Assembly: GCF_003122215.1 (NCBI RefSeq)
Contig: NZ_QEYD01000004.1
Location: 350,878-414,877 of the forward strand
Direction of reading: 5' to 3'
DNA: 64,000 nucleotides
Source of the DNA: Pararhodobacter marinus
GTDB lineage: Bacteria; Pseudomonadota; Alphaproteobacteria; Rhodobacterales; Rhodobacteraceae
The notes under the pieces are model-generated. The model saw nothing but the letters and a program-made list of their open reading frames with translations. It made no database searches and had not been told where the DNA came from. Shown here piece after piece: positions 1 to 8,729 of the stretch (its first letter is position 1; each line of letters opens with the position of its first letter). A program made the translations under genes and the position numbers.

Positions 1-33
1 TTCAGCGGCTTTGCCGTCTCGCACGGCATGTAA
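1..33 (+). CDS. C-terminal end of an unidentified gene cut by the window edge
   Basis: Frame 1 reads ten codons (FSGFAVSHGM) followed by TAA at 31-33. A strong intrinsic terminator follows 32 bases later on the same strand, which is what one expects just after a gene. Ten residues are too few to name a family. It could also be a chance open frame. Confidence 0.35.
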   Translation, partial: FSGFAVSHGM

Positions 34-64
34 CCGCCGCTGCGAATGCCGGACCTGCGACCGG

Positions 65-90
65 GCCCCCGACCTTGCGTCGGGGGCTTT
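65..90 (+). terminator. Rho-independent terminator
   Basis: A perfect 9-bp GC-rich stem (GCCCCCGAC at 65-73, GTCGGGGGC at 79-87) with loop CTTGC is followed by TTT. It would end transcription of the gene whose tail is at 1-33 and separates it from the binding-protein gene at 292. Confidence 0.75.
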
Positions 91-291
91 CGCGTTGAAC
101 GCGTCAGCGGGGTGCCCCGGGGCGCAGCCGGATCGCCCGCCTTTCGCGAAACGCGAATGCGGCTTTGCCGAACGGGGCGCTTCCCTTCCGCTATCGCAAA
201 AGGAGAGGATGTCACGATCGGGTCTGCGGGGGAGCGGGGCCCGGCTTTGCCAGGGGGCTTCGACGGGAAGTCCCGGAGGGAGGAGAATTCG

Positions 292-1377
292 ATGAGCCTT
301 TTCCAGAACCGCGCCGTGACCCGGCGCCGCCTTTCAGCCCTTGCCTGCGCGACCGCGCTGGTTCTGCCCGTGACGGCGCAGGCCGAGGTCGATTTCAGCG
401 GCGAGACGGTACGCATCGTCTACAATGCCGGCCCGGGCGGCGCGACCGGCCTGTTCGCGCAGATCCTGGCCGCGAATATCGGCCGCCACCTGCCCGGTGA
501 GCCCGAGGTCATCGCCGAGCCGATGCCCGGCGGCGCATTGTTGCGCGGGATGCAATATGTCTATCACGCCGAACCCGACGGGCTGACGCTGGGCTGGCTG
601 GCCTGGGGTGGCGCGACGCGGGTGCTGGACCCCGAAGAATTGCAGATCCCGTTCGGCGAATTCGGGCTTGCGGGCGGTCTGGGCAATACCTGGGTCGTGC
701 ATGCGGCAACGTCGATGGGGATCGAGACGGGGGCCGATTTTGCCGATCAGGAGCGCGTGGTCTATGGCGGCTTCACGCCGGGATCGAGCGAGATCCGCGC
801 CGTGGCCTCGATGGACCTTCTGGGCATCGAGACCGATTTCGTCGGCGGCTTCCGGGGCGGCGCCGAAACGCAGGCGGCGATGCAGCGCGGCGAGATCCAG
901 ATGCGCAACGGCACCGTGTCGAACTGGCTGACCAGCGTGGTGCCCGAGATGGTCGAAACCGGCGATTCCGTCGGCCTGTTCTACTGGGGCCGTCCCCGCC
1001 AGGACGGAACCGAGGCGCCGAACGACCAGCTCGACGGGCTGCCCACGTTCTACGACTATGTGCTGGAAGAGCGGGGCGAGGCGCCGTCGGGCGAAGCCTA
1101 CGACCTGGTGCGCTACCTGTCCTCGGCCGCCGATGGCATGACCTGGATCTTCGTCACGCCGCCCGAGACGCCCGACGAGATCACCCAAGCCGTCGCCGCG
1201 GCCTACGAGGCGGTGATGCAGGACCCGGCCATGGCCGAGGCCGCGCGCAATGTCCTGGGCTCGACCCCGGAAGTGGTGCTGCGCGACGAGGCGCTCGAGG
1301 TCATGCAGATCGTCGAAGAGGTCTCGCCCGGGATCCGCGCGACGATGCAGGCCTATATCGACCGGCTGTCGCGCTGA
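292..1377 (+). CDS. TctC-type solute-binding protein of a tripartite tricarboxylate transporter (orphan)
   Basis: This is a periplasmic receptor that would bind a carboxylate and deliver it to a TctA/TctB permease. The 361-residue protein starts at ATG 292 behind a GGAGGGAGGAG ribosome site; the open frame upstream of it is unsupported. Residues 1-31 are a Sec signal peptide ending in AQA before EVDF. The mature part has the family N-terminus (VRIVYNAGPGG) and the segment DGLTLGWLAWGGATRV. That segment recurs almost unchanged in the two other receptors here, at 24441-25550 and 44335-45423, so the three are paralogues. No permease lies next to this copy. The next gene starts one base after its stop, so the two are co-transcribed. 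The substrate is unknown. Confidence 0.85.
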   Translation: MSLFQNRAVTRRRLSALACATALVLPVTAQAEVDFSGETVRIVYNAGPGGATGLFAQILAANIGRHLPGEPEVIAEPMPGGALLRGMQYVYHAEPDGLTLGWLAWGGATRVLDPEELQIPFGEFGLAGGLGNTWVVHAATSMGIETGADFADQERVVYGGFTPGSSEIRAVASMDLLGIETDFVGGFRGGAETQAAMQRGEIQMRNGTVSNWLTSVVPEMVETGDSVGLFYWGRPRQDGTEAPNDQLDGLPTFYDYVLEERGEAPSGEAYDLVRYLSSAADGMTWIFVTPPETPDEITQAVAAAYEAVMQDPAMAEAARNVLGSTPEVVLRDEALEVMQIVEEVSPGIRATMQAYIDRLSR

Positions 1378-1378
1378 C

Positions 1379-2242
1379 ATGCTGCGCGCCGAACGATTGC
1401 TGGACCATCCGATCATCGGCCAGGGCATGGACGACCGGATGGGCAGCAACATCAACGGCCCGTGCCTGATCCGGGTGCCCGACTGGGTGCCCGGAAAGCT
1501 GGGGCGCTATTACCTCTATTTCGCTCATCACCGGGGCCAGTACATCCGGCTGGCCTATGCCGATGCGCTGACCGGGCCGTGGACGATCCACGGTCCGGGC
1601 GTTCTGCCGCTGGAACAATCGGGCTTCTCGCATCACGTCGCCTCGCCCGAGGTGGTGGTGGATCACGACGCGCGGCGCATCCGGATGTTCTATCACGGCG
1701 GCGACGTCATCAAGTTCCAGTACACCCGGCTGGCCAGTTCGGCGGACGGGCTGGATTTCACCGGCGGGACCCAGAACCTGATGAACCCCTATGCGCGGAT
1801 CTTCCGTCATGGCGGGTGGACCTATGCCATCGCCATGCCCGGCCAGTTCTATCGCTCGCGCGACGGGGTGTCGGACTGGCAGGAAGGCCCGTGCCTGTTC
1901 ACCCGGGACATGCGCCACGCGGCCGTGCGTGTCGTGGGCGATACGCTCACCGTGATCTGGTCGAACCGGGGCGACGCGCCCGAAAGCCTCTGGCAATGCG
2001 AGATCGACCTGTCGGGCGACTGGATGGGCTGGAGCGAAGGTCCGCACGCGCTGCTGCTCGCGCCCGAGCGGGACTGGGAAGGCGCCGGGCTTCCGGTCGA
2101 GCCGTCGGTGATCGGGCCCATCGACGAGCCGGCCAACCAGCTGCGCGATCCGGCACTCTTTGACGAGGACGGGCAGCTTTACATGGTCTACGCGGTGGCA
2201 GGCGAATGGGGGCTGGCGCTGGCTGCGCTGCACGAAGCCTGA
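1379..2242 (+). CDS. GH43-like five-bladed beta-propeller protein
   Basis: A 287-residue protein without a signal peptide, starting at ATG 1379 one base after the TctC stop. It has the style of glycoside hydrolase family 43/62/32 propellers: an NGPCLIRVP segment near the N-terminus, YYLYFAHHRG, repeated ASPEVVVD- and RDPALFDEDG-type blade motifs, and a final MVYAVAGE strand. Acidic residues occur at the propeller positions, but I cannot assign the catalytic triad with certainty. It could be a cytoplasmic glycosidase or a non-catalytic propeller. Its tight coupling to an orphan TctC gene and its place before ubiD/ubiX make a sugar substrate uncertain. Confidence 0.65.
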   Translation: MLRAERLLDHPIIGQGMDDRMGSNINGPCLIRVPDWVPGKLGRYYLYFAHHRGQYIRLAYADALTGPWTIHGPGVLPLEQSGFSHHVASPEVVVDHDARRIRMFYHGGDVIKFQYTRLASSADGLDFTGGTQNLMNPYARIFRHGGWTYAIAMPGQFYRSRDGVSDWQEGPCLFTRDMRHAAVRVVGDTLTVIWSNRGDAPESLWQCEIDLSGDWMGWSEGPHALLLAPERDWEGAGLPVEPSVIGPIDEPANQLRDPALFDEDGQLYMVYAVAGEWGLALAALHEA

Positions 2243-2408
2243 CGCGTGACCCGGCGGTGACCCGGGCGGCGTTTTGCCGGTTACCGGATATGCCCGGAAT
2301 CGAAAAGGAAATGTCTGATCGGTGAAGCGGCGGCGCTGGTCGTGCCCCGCTTCCTTCGCGTCTAATCGGGGCCAGACGAACCCGGATTGACCAAGGGAGC
2401 CCCGATCC

Positions 2409-3737
2409 ATGCACAGCCTGCTGAAAACGCTCGAAGCCCGGGGCGAGCTGCGCCGCGTCGCGAAAGCCGTCGACCCGCAGCACCAGCTGGCCGCCGTGAC
2501 CCGGGCGGTGCAGCGTGCGGGCGGCGAGGCGGTCCTGTTTGAGAACGTCACCGGCAGCGACATGCCCGTCGTGTCCAACATCTTTGGCAGCCACCAGCGG
2601 CTTTGCGACATGATCGGCGCCGGGACGCAGACATTCAACGAGCGGTGGATCGCGCTGACCGAGGCCTGCATCGCCGCCGAACCGGGCAGCACGACCCGCC
2701 CCGCGACCGAACAGGAAGCGGCGGGTTTCGTCAGCGGCAAGCTGTCGGATCTGCCCGCCATCACCTGGCACGGGCGCGATGGCGGCCCCTATTTGACCAG
2801 CGCGATCTTCCTGGCCAACGATCCTGAAACCGGCGTCGCGAACCTGTCCTTCCACCGGTCGCAGCAGATTTCCGATCAGGAATTGCGGGTCCGGCTGGGC
2901 GGCACGCATGACCTTGCCCGCTACCAGCGCGCCGCCGAGGAAAAGGGCGAAACGCTGGAAGCGGCGCTGATCCTCTCGGCCCCGCCCGAAATCTTCCTGT
3001 CGGCCTGCGCCTCGCTGCCCTACGAGGCATCCGAATTGTCGATGGCCGCGCAGATCCGGGGCGAGCCGCTGGCGATGCGCAAATGCGTGACGCTGGATCT
3101 GGAGGTGCCGGCCAGCGCCGATATCGTCGTCGAGGGCCGTTTCCTGCCGCATGAACGCCGCCCCGAAGGGCCGTTCGGCGAGTTCATGGGCAATTACGTC
3201 GAGGTGGGCCCCAACCATGTCTTCGAAATCACGCATGTCAGCTACCGCAAGGACGCGGTGCTGCACGGGCTTCTTTGCGGCTCGCCCGAGGATCTTCGCC
3301 CGCTCGAAGCCGTGACGGCGGCGCGGGTCTACCGGGCGGTCAACGCGGCGGTGCCGGGTGTGCTTGATGTCAGTTGCCGGCCGAACGTGATGATCTCGAT
3401 CATCAAGATCCGCAAGGCCTATGAAGGTCATGCGCAGCACGTCTTCCTGGCCGCGCTGGCCTCGCATCTCGATTACAACAAGGTGGTGATCGTGGTGGAC
3501 GAGGACGTGGATATCCACGACCTCGATGACGTGATGTGGGCCTATCTCACGCGCGGGCGGGCGGATACGCGGGCGATGATTCTCAACGATATTCCCGGCT
3601 TCTACCGCGATCCGAAAAAAGACCATTGGGGCCGTCTGTGCATCGACGCGACGATGCCCTGGGGTCGCGAAGAGGAATTCGCCCGCAAGTCGATCCCGGG
3701 TCAGGACGAGATCGACCTCGCGGACTGGCTGGCATGA
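2409..3737 (+). CDS. UbiD-family prenylated-FMN-dependent (de)carboxylase
   Basis: UbiD-family enzymes reversibly decarboxylate aromatic or unsaturated acids using prenylated FMN made by UbiX. The 442-residue protein (family usual 440-500) shows the expected blocks: DGGPYLTSAIF, then the Arg of HRSQQ (R150), and the RPEGPFGE block with E253 and E258. These three residues match the Arg-Glu-Glu catalytic set of the family. The C-terminal half contains VVDEDVDIHDLDDVMWA, typical of the family. An AGGGAG ribosome site precedes ATG 2409. The stop overlaps the UbiX start (ATGA), so enzyme and cofactor maker are translationally coupled. This suggests a catabolic UbiD rather than ubiquinone synthesis; the substrate is not readable. 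Confidence 0.9.
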   Translation: MHSLLKTLEARGELRRVAKAVDPQHQLAAVTRAVQRAGGEAVLFENVTGSDMPVVSNIFGSHQRLCDMIGAGTQTFNERWIALTEACIAAEPGSTTRPATEQEAAGFVSGKLSDLPAITWHGRDGGPYLTSAIFLANDPETGVANLSFHRSQQISDQELRVRLGGTHDLARYQRAAEEKGETLEAALILSAPPEIFLSACASLPYEASELSMAAQIRGEPLAMRKCVTLDLEVPASADIVVEGRFLPHERRPEGPFGEFMGNYVEVGPNHVFEITHVSYRKDAVLHGLLCGSPEDLRPLEAVTAARVYRAVNAAVPGVLDVSCRPNVMISIIKIRKAYEGHAQHVFLAALASHLDYNKVVIVVDEDVDIHDLDDVMWAYLTRGRADTRAMILNDIPGFYRDPKKDHWGRLCIDATMPWGREEEFARKSIPGQDEIDLADWLA

Positions 3738-4300
3738 GTGCCCCGCAGCGGTTGATCGTCGGGATATCGGGTGCCTCGGGCGTGCGCTACGGCGTGCGAC
3801 TGCTGGAGATCCTGCAGGACACGCCGATCGAGACGCATCTGGTCATGTCGCAGGCCGCCGAGATCACGCTGGCGCATGAAACCGACTGGAAGGTCGCACA
3901 GGTCTACGATCTGGCCGACAGGGTTCACGGCGCGCGCGATATCGCGGCGGGGATTTCCAGCGGCTCGTTCCGGACGCTGGGAATGGTCGTCGCGCCCTGT
4001 TCGGTGCGCTCGATGTCCGAGATCGCAAGCGGCGTCACCTCGGGGTTGCTGACGCGGGCGGCGGACGTGGTGCTGAAAGAACAGCGCAAGCTGGTGCTGA
4101 TGGTGCGCGAAACGCCGCTGCATCTGGGGCATCTGCGCACCATGACCCAACTGGCCGAGATGGGGGCGATCATCGCCCCGCCGGTGCCGGCCTTCTATAA
4201 CCGGCCCGGAACGCTGGACGATCTGGTCGATCACAGTCTGGGGCGGGTGCTGGACCTGTTCGGGATCGAGACGGATCTGGTCCGGCGCTGGAAGGACTGA
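3734..4300 (+). CDS. ubiX: UbiX-family flavin prenyltransferase
   Basis: Makes prenylated FMN from FMN and dimethylallyl phosphate for the adjacent UbiD enzyme. The 188-residue length is typical. Visible motifs are the N-terminal GISGASG nucleotide loop, the SGSFRTLGMVVAPCS block, the ASGVTSGLLTRAADV helix and the signature RETPLHLGHLRTM. The start at 3734 overlaps the ubiD stop by four bases. A local ubiX beside a catabolic ubiD is common where the UbiD enzyme serves aromatic-acid breakdown. I am confident of the family. The gene could equally be annotated as the PadI type. Confidence 0.9.
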   Translation: MSAPQRLIVGISGASGVRYGVRLLEILQDTPIETHLVMSQAAEITLAHETDWKVAQVYDLADRVHGARDIAAGISSGSFRTLGMVVAPCSVRSMSEIASGVTSGLLTRAADVVLKEQRKLVLMVRETPLHLGHLRTMTQLAEMGAIIAPPVPAFYNRPGTLDDLVDHSLGRVLDLFGIETDLVRRWKD

Positions 4301-4353
4301 CCCGCCGTCCGTTCCGGCAGCGCCCCGGCAGGGCCCCGCCACGAACGCCGCGC

Positions 4354-5166
4354 TCAGTCGGCGTCGATGCGGAAGGCCGGGGGCGTCGGACGGGTCACGT
4401 CGGGAACCGGGATCGCGTCGATCATGCGCCGGGTGAAAGCGTGCTGCGGGTTCGACCAGACCTCGCGCGCGGGGCCGGTTTCGACGATCTCGCCCTTGTA
4501 CATCATCGCCACCCGGTCGGCGAAGGTTTCGACCAGCATCAGGTCGTGGCTGATGAACAGATAGCTCAGCCCCATGTCGCGCTTCAGTTCCCACAGCAGG
4601 TTCACGATCTGCGCCTGGATCGACACGTCCAGCGCCGAGACCGGCTCGTCGCAGATCAGGAGGTCCGGCTGCATCACCAGCGCCCGCGCGATGCCGATCC
4701 GCTGACGTTGCCCGCCCGAGAATTCATGCGGAAAACGGCGGCCCCAGTCGGTGGGCAGGCCCACGCGCTCCATCATCTCGTGCGCGCGCTTCAGCCGCGA
4801 GGACGCCTCGCCGATCTGGTGGATATCCAGCGGCTCGCGGATCAGCTGTTCCACCCGCTTGCGCGGGTTGAGCGAGGAAAACGGGTCCTGAAACACGCAT
4901 TGGATATGCGGCCGGTAGCGTTTCAGCCGGAAACGGTCGAGCCCCGCGATATCGTTGCCCTCGTATTCGATGCTGCCCGAAGAGGGCGCCTGCAGGCCAA
5001 GGATGGTGCGCGCCAGCGTGGTCTTGCCGCAGCCGGATTCGCCAACCAACGCCAGCGTCTCGCCGCGCTCCAGTTGCAGCGAGATGCCCCGGACCGGGTG
5101 GATCATCTCCTTGCCGACGCGAAAGCTGACATGCAGGTTGTCGATGCGCAGAAGCGGGGTCGTCAT
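4354..5166 (-). CDS. ABC transporter ATP-binding protein, DppF/OppF type
   Basis: Second ATPase of a peptide/nickel-type (PepT) ABC importer. The 270-residue protein has Walker A (GESGCGKTTLA), the signature FSGGQRQRIGIARAL and Walker B (LLICDEPVSALD). It starts at 5166 (MTTPLLRID), overlapping the stop of the DppD-like gene by ATGA; upstream in-frame codons are an artefact. The C-terminal tail is short and lacks the full cysteine-rich oligopeptide domain carried by its partner. It is the last gene of a six-gene minus-strand operon. Confidence 0.92.
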   Translation of the reverse strand: MTTPLLRIDNLHVSFRVGKEMIHPVRGISLQLERGETLALVGESGCGKTTLARTILGLQAPSSGSIEYEGNDIAGLDRFRLKRYRPHIQCVFQDPFSSLNPRKRVEQLIREPLDIHQIGEASSRLKRAHEMMERVGLPTDWGRRFPHEFSGGQRQRIGIARALVMQPDLLICDEPVSALDVSIQAQIVNLLWELKRDMGLSYLFISHDLMLVETFADRVAMMYKGEIVETGPAREVWSNPQHAFTRRMIDAIPVPDVTRPTPPAFRIDAD

Positions 5167-6149
5167 GTCAGGGTCTCCCGGGCGACGGGGTGGAAACAGG
5201 CATAGCCATGCGCGCCCTCGAACGTGGGTTCGGGCACGCGCGCGCGGCACAGATCGCTGGCATTGGGGCAACGCGGGGCGAAGCGGCAGCCGGGCATCGG
5301 ATCGGCGATGGAGGGCACGGTGCCGGGGATTTCGCGCAGAACGCCGCCACCGGCTGCCGCCCGTTCGGGATTGGGCGTCGCGTCCAGCAGGCCGCGCGAG
5401 TAGGGATGGCGGGGCGACAGGAACAGATCGCGCGTCGGCGCTTCCTCAGCCTTGTTGCCGGCATACATGACCATCACCCGGTCCGCGGTATGCGCGACGA
5501 GTCCCAGATTGTGGGTGATCAGCACGATGGCCACGCCGGTATCGCGCTGCAGCCGTTTCAAAAGCCGCATGATCTGCGCCTGAACGGTCACGTCCAGCGC
5601 GGTGGTCGGTTCGTCGGCGATCAGCACGTCCGGGTTGCAGGCCAGCGCCATGGCGATCACCACGCGCTGCAATTGCCCGCCCGACAGCTTGTGCGGATAG
5701 GACCAGGCCAGCGCTTCGGGGTTGGGCAGGTCGACCTTGGTCAGCAGATCGATGACCCTTTTCCACGCCATCTCGCGCGGGAGCTGTTCGTGCTCTTCGA
5801 TCACTTCGAGCACCTGCTTGCCGACCGGGTAGAGCGGGTCGAGCGCGGCCATGGGTTCCTGAAAGACCATCCCGATCTCGACCGCGCGGACCTTGCGCAT
5901 GGCGCGGTTGTCGGTGATCGGCAGCTCGCGCCCCTTGAACCGGACCGAGCCGGCGGTGCGTTCCACAGCATCGGGCAGAAGCCCCATGATGGCGAGCGAG
6001 GTCATCGACTTGCCGCAGCCAGATTCGCCGACGATGGCCAGCGTCTCGCCGGCATGGACGGTGAACGAGACGCCGCGCAGGATCAGCAGGCCGGGTTTCT
6101 TGCGGACGCTGATCTGCAGGTTCTCGACGGCAAGGATCGGGGTGGTCAT
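5163..6149 (-). CDS. ABC transporter ATP-binding protein, DppD/OppD type
   Basis: First ATPase of the importer, 328 residues. Walker A is [11 protein letters not shown], the signature [15 protein letters not shown], and Walker [13 protein letters not shown]. The C-terminal oligo_HPY region ends in [14 protein letters not shown], the cysteine-rich tail typical of DppD/OppD proteins. Start 6149 overlaps the stop of the DppC-like gene by one base (TGATG). It pairs with the ATPase at 4354-5166 to energise the permeases upstream. Confidence 0.92.
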   Translation of the reverse strand: MTTPILAVENLQISVRKKPGLLILRGVSFTVHAGETLAIVGESGCGKSMTSLAIMGLLPDAVERTAGSVRFKGRELPITDNRAMRKVRAVEIGMVFQEPMAALDPLYPVGKQVLEVIEEHEQLPREMAWKRVIDLLTKVDLPNPEALAWSYPHKLSGGQLQRVVIAMALACNPDVLIADEPTTALDVTVQAQIMRLLKRLQRDTGVAIVLITHNLGLVAHTADRVMVMYAGNKAEEAPTRDLFLSPRHPYSRGLLDATPNPERAAAGGGVLREIPGTVPSIADPMPGCRFAPRCPNASDLCRARVPEPTFEGAHGYACFHPVARETLT

Positions 6150-7000
6150 CAATGCCCCCTCTGGCTGCGAAGCCGCGGATTGAGGTAATCGTTGAGCCCG
6201 TCGCCCACCAGGTTGAGCGCCAGCGCGGTCAGAAGCAGGGCGATGCCGGGAATGGTCATGATGTACCACGCGTCGCGCAGGTTGTTCTTGCCCATGCCGA
6301 TCATCGTGCCCCATGTGGTCACGTTGGGATCGCCGAAGCCCAAGAAGCTGAGCGCGCTTTCCATCAGGATCGCGGTGGCGATCATGATCGTGGACATGAC
6401 GGTGACGCCCGACATCGCGTTGGGCAGGATCTGGGTGAAGATAATGCGCCGGTCGCTCATCCCGGCGACGATGCAGCCCTGCACATAGGCCTTTTCGCGC
6501 AGCACCATGAACTCGCCCCGCACAAGGCGCGCGATGGCGGGCCAGCTGACCACGGCAAGCGAGAAGATGATCACCTGGATGGACGGGCCCAGAACGGCGA
6601 CGACGACGATGGCCAGCATGAATTGCGGGATGGTCTGGAACAGCTCGGTGATCCGCATGAGCAGGTTGTCGATCCAGCCGCCGTAATAGCCGGCATAGGC
6701 GCCCACGAGGATGCCGAACACCATCGCCACGGTGACCGAGGCGAAGCCCACCAGAAGCGACACCTGCGCGCCGTAGAACAGGCCCGCAAGGATGTTGCGG
6801 CCCAGCCCGTCGGTGCCCAGCGGCGCGCCCGGATACTGGCCGGGCCATTGCAGCGGCGGCCCCATCATCGTGTCGGGCGGCTGCGGAAACAGGAAGGGTG
6901 CCGAGGCAGCCATGAAGAACACCGTGGCCAGCAGGATCAGCCCCACAAGCAGCATCCAGTCGCGGAACACGGCGGTGACGAAGGATTTCACGCGGTCCAT
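6149..7000 (-). CDS. ABC transporter permease, DppC type
   Basis: Inner-membrane permease of 283 residues with about six hydrophobic segments. It has the DppC-style N-terminal cytoplasmic stretch followed by a first membrane helix (WMLLVGLILLATVFFMA), the PLGTDGLGRNI segment, and the EAA loop in VRGEFMVLREKAYVQG. The true start is 7000 (MDRVKSF), overlapping the DppB stop by one base (TGATG). It forms the translocation pore with the DppB-like protein. Confidence 0.92.
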   Translation of the reverse strand: MDRVKSFVTAVFRDWMLLVGLILLATVFFMAASAPFLFPQPPDTMMGPPLQWPGQYPGAPLGTDGLGRNILAGLFYGAQVSLLVGFASVTVAMVFGILVGAYAGYYGGWIDNLLMRITELFQTIPQFMLAIVVVAVLGPSIQVIIFSLAVVSWPAIARLVRGEFMVLREKAYVQGCIVAGMSDRRIIFTQILPNAMSGVTVMSTIMIATAILMESALSFLGFGDPNVTTWGTMIGMGKNNLRDAWYIMTIPGIALLLTALALNLVGDGLNDYLNPRLRSQRGH

Positions 7001-7992
7001 CACTTCAGCTCCACGGTCGGGTTGATGATGGCATAGAGCAGATCGACGATCAGGTTGGCGACAATCACGAACAGCGAACTGAGCACGAGGATGCTGAGCA
7101 GCAGGTTCAGGTCCCGCTGGAACATCGCGTCGAACATCAGCCGCCCGACGCCCGGCCACGAGAAGACGGTTTCGGTCAGCACCGCACCGCCCAGGAAGTT
7201 GCCGATATTGGTGCCGACCACGGTGACCAGCGGCAGCACGGCGTTCCTGAGCGCGTGGCGATAGGCGAGCCGTCGCTCGGAGATGCCCTTGGCGCGGGCC
7301 ACGCGGATGAAATCGAGCGACAGCACTTCCAGCATCCCGGCGCGCACAAGCCGGATATAGATCGCAAGGTAGAAGATCGACTGTGCCAGCGCGGGCAGGA
7401 TCAGGTGATGAGCGATATCCACCACGCGGTCCCAGCCGGTATGGAAGGCCAGCACGTTCTCCATCCCCGAGGTGGGCGTCCAGCCCAGCCAGACCGCGAA
7501 GATCAGGATCATCATCAGGCCGATCCAGTAAGGCGGGGTGCCGTAAAGCAGCAGCGCCACGAAGGAAATCGCCCGGTCCGGCCAGCGATTGGCATAGCGC
7601 GCCGCCGTGACGCCGAAGACGATGCCGCCGATCACCGCGATCAGGATCGCCGCGCCCATCAGCATCAGCGTGGCGGGCAGCCGGCTGAGGATCAGCGTCG
7701 AGACGCGTTCGTTGAACACGTGCGAATAGCCCAGATCCAGCGTGGCCAGCCGGGTCAGGAACGCCCAGAGCTGGCTGAGCAACGGCTGGTCCAGCCCGAA
7801 CTGCGCGCGAAGCTGCGCGATGTATTCGGGATCGGCGGTGCCGGCCTGTCCGGCCAGCGCCTCGGCGGCGTCGCCGGGGGCGAGCTTCAGAAGAAAGAAG
7901 TTGATGATGGCAATGGCCAGCATGGCCAGTGCACCGTAGACCAGCCGCTTGCCCAGAAAGGCCCAGGGAAAGCGGCGTCGGATCGGTTTCAT
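7000..7992 (-). CDS. ABC transporter permease, DppB type
   Basis: Inner-membrane permease of 330 residues. It opens with a basic stretch and a membrane helix (LVYGALAMLAIAIINFFLL) and has the DppB family segment YIAQLRAQFGLDQPLL. It ends with the LTETVFSWPGVGRLMFDA and NLLVDLLYAIINP-type motifs. Start 7992 overlaps the stop of the racemase-like gene (ATGA). The position between the racemase and DppC confirms a single polycistronic message. Confidence 0.92.
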   Translation of the reverse strand: MKPIRRRFPWAFLGKRLVYGALAMLAIAIINFFLLKLAPGDAAEALAGQAGTADPEYIAQLRAQFGLDQPLLSQLWAFLTRLATLDLGYSHVFNERVSTLILSRLPATLMLMGAAILIAVIGGIVFGVTAARYANRWPDRAISFVALLLYGTPPYWIGLMMILIFAVWLGWTPTSGMENVLAFHTGWDRVVDIAHHLILPALAQSIFYLAIYIRLVRAGMLEVLSLDFIRVARAKGISERRLAYRHALRNAVLPLVTVVGTNIGNFLGGAVLTETVFSWPGVGRLMFDAMFQRDLNLLLSILVLSSLFVIVANLIVDLLYAIINPTVELK

Positions 7993-8729
7993 GCGGGGAT
8001 TTCCGTGGAGCTTGCAGCCGGCAGGCGGCCATCGGGCAGGGCAAGACCCTGATGGATGGCCACAAGCCAGTCGTAATAGCCGTATACCGGCAGGTCCAGC
8101 GCTTCGGAAAGCGCCTGCTGATAGGGCGGCAGGTTGGTACATTCGAGGACCAGCGCCCGGGTTTCCGGCGCGCGGTCCAGAAGGGTCCGGGCGGCGGCGA
8201 TCAGGTCGGCCTCGGCACGGGCCGGATCGATGCGACGCCCGGGGTCGTTGGCGCGCAGCACGTCAATGAGATGCGCATCGTCGGGCAGGGCGCCGACGGG
8301 CAGCTCGGCCTCGGCGCCCGCCGCGCGCAGATGCGCGGCGGTGATCGAACCATCCAGAAGCCCCATAATCGCCACCTTGCCGTGCTGGCGCTGTCGCAGG
8401 CGGATCTGCAACAGGGACGAGGCGGTGAACGGCACCGGGCAGTCCCCTGCCAGCCGCTCCTGATGGAACACCAGAAGCCCGCACGAGGTCGTCACCAGCC
8501 TTGCACCGCGCGCGACCAGCCTGTCGCGCGCGGCGGCAAAGCTGTCGGCCAGCGCCGGATCCTGCGGGTCACCCCGCAAAACCCGGTCGATGCCCGCCCC
8601 GCCCACCGTTTCGTACAGCACCCTGCCGCCGAACGAGCGTGCATTGCCAATATCGCCGGGCGGCCGCGCGAAGCGGGTGTCCAGCAACAGGACGCCGACA
8701 AGCGGCAGGGGCTGCACGGGATCGCTCAT
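7989..8729 (-). CDS. Asp/Glu/hydantoin racemase-superfamily protein inside an ABC operon
   Basis: A 246-residue cytoplasmic protein resembling the Asp/Glu racemase superfamily (aspartate racemase, maleate isomerase, hydantoin racemase, AroM). Two cysteines sit where the superfamily has its proton-transfer pair: C83 in VTTSCG and C197 in LECTNLPP. The N-terminal half ends in DRLVARGARLVTTSCG and the C-terminal half has RALVLECTN, so the gene looks like an active enzyme. Start 8729 overlaps the binding-protein stop (ATGA) and its own stop overlaps the DppB start. It therefore probably acts on the imported solute, for example by epimerising an amino acid, hydantoin or malate-like compound. That last step is inference. 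Confidence 0.75.
   Translation of the reverse strand: MSDPVQPLPLVGVLLLDTRFARPPGDIGNARSFGGRVLYETVGGAGIDRVLRGDPQDPALADSFAAARDRLVARGARLVTTSCGLLVFHQERLAGDCPVPFTASSLLQIRLRQRQHGKVAIMGLLDGSITAAHLRAAGAEAELPVGALPDDAHLIDVLRANDPGRRIDPARAEADLIAAARTLLDRAPETRALVLECTNLPPYQQALSEALDLPVYGYYDWLVAIHQGLALPDGRLPAASSTEIPA

Noticed and set aside
46..291. N-terminal extension of the first TctC protein
   Set aside because: A strong ribosome site and a perfect signal peptide begin at 292; the extension is Arg/Pro-rich and includes the terminator.
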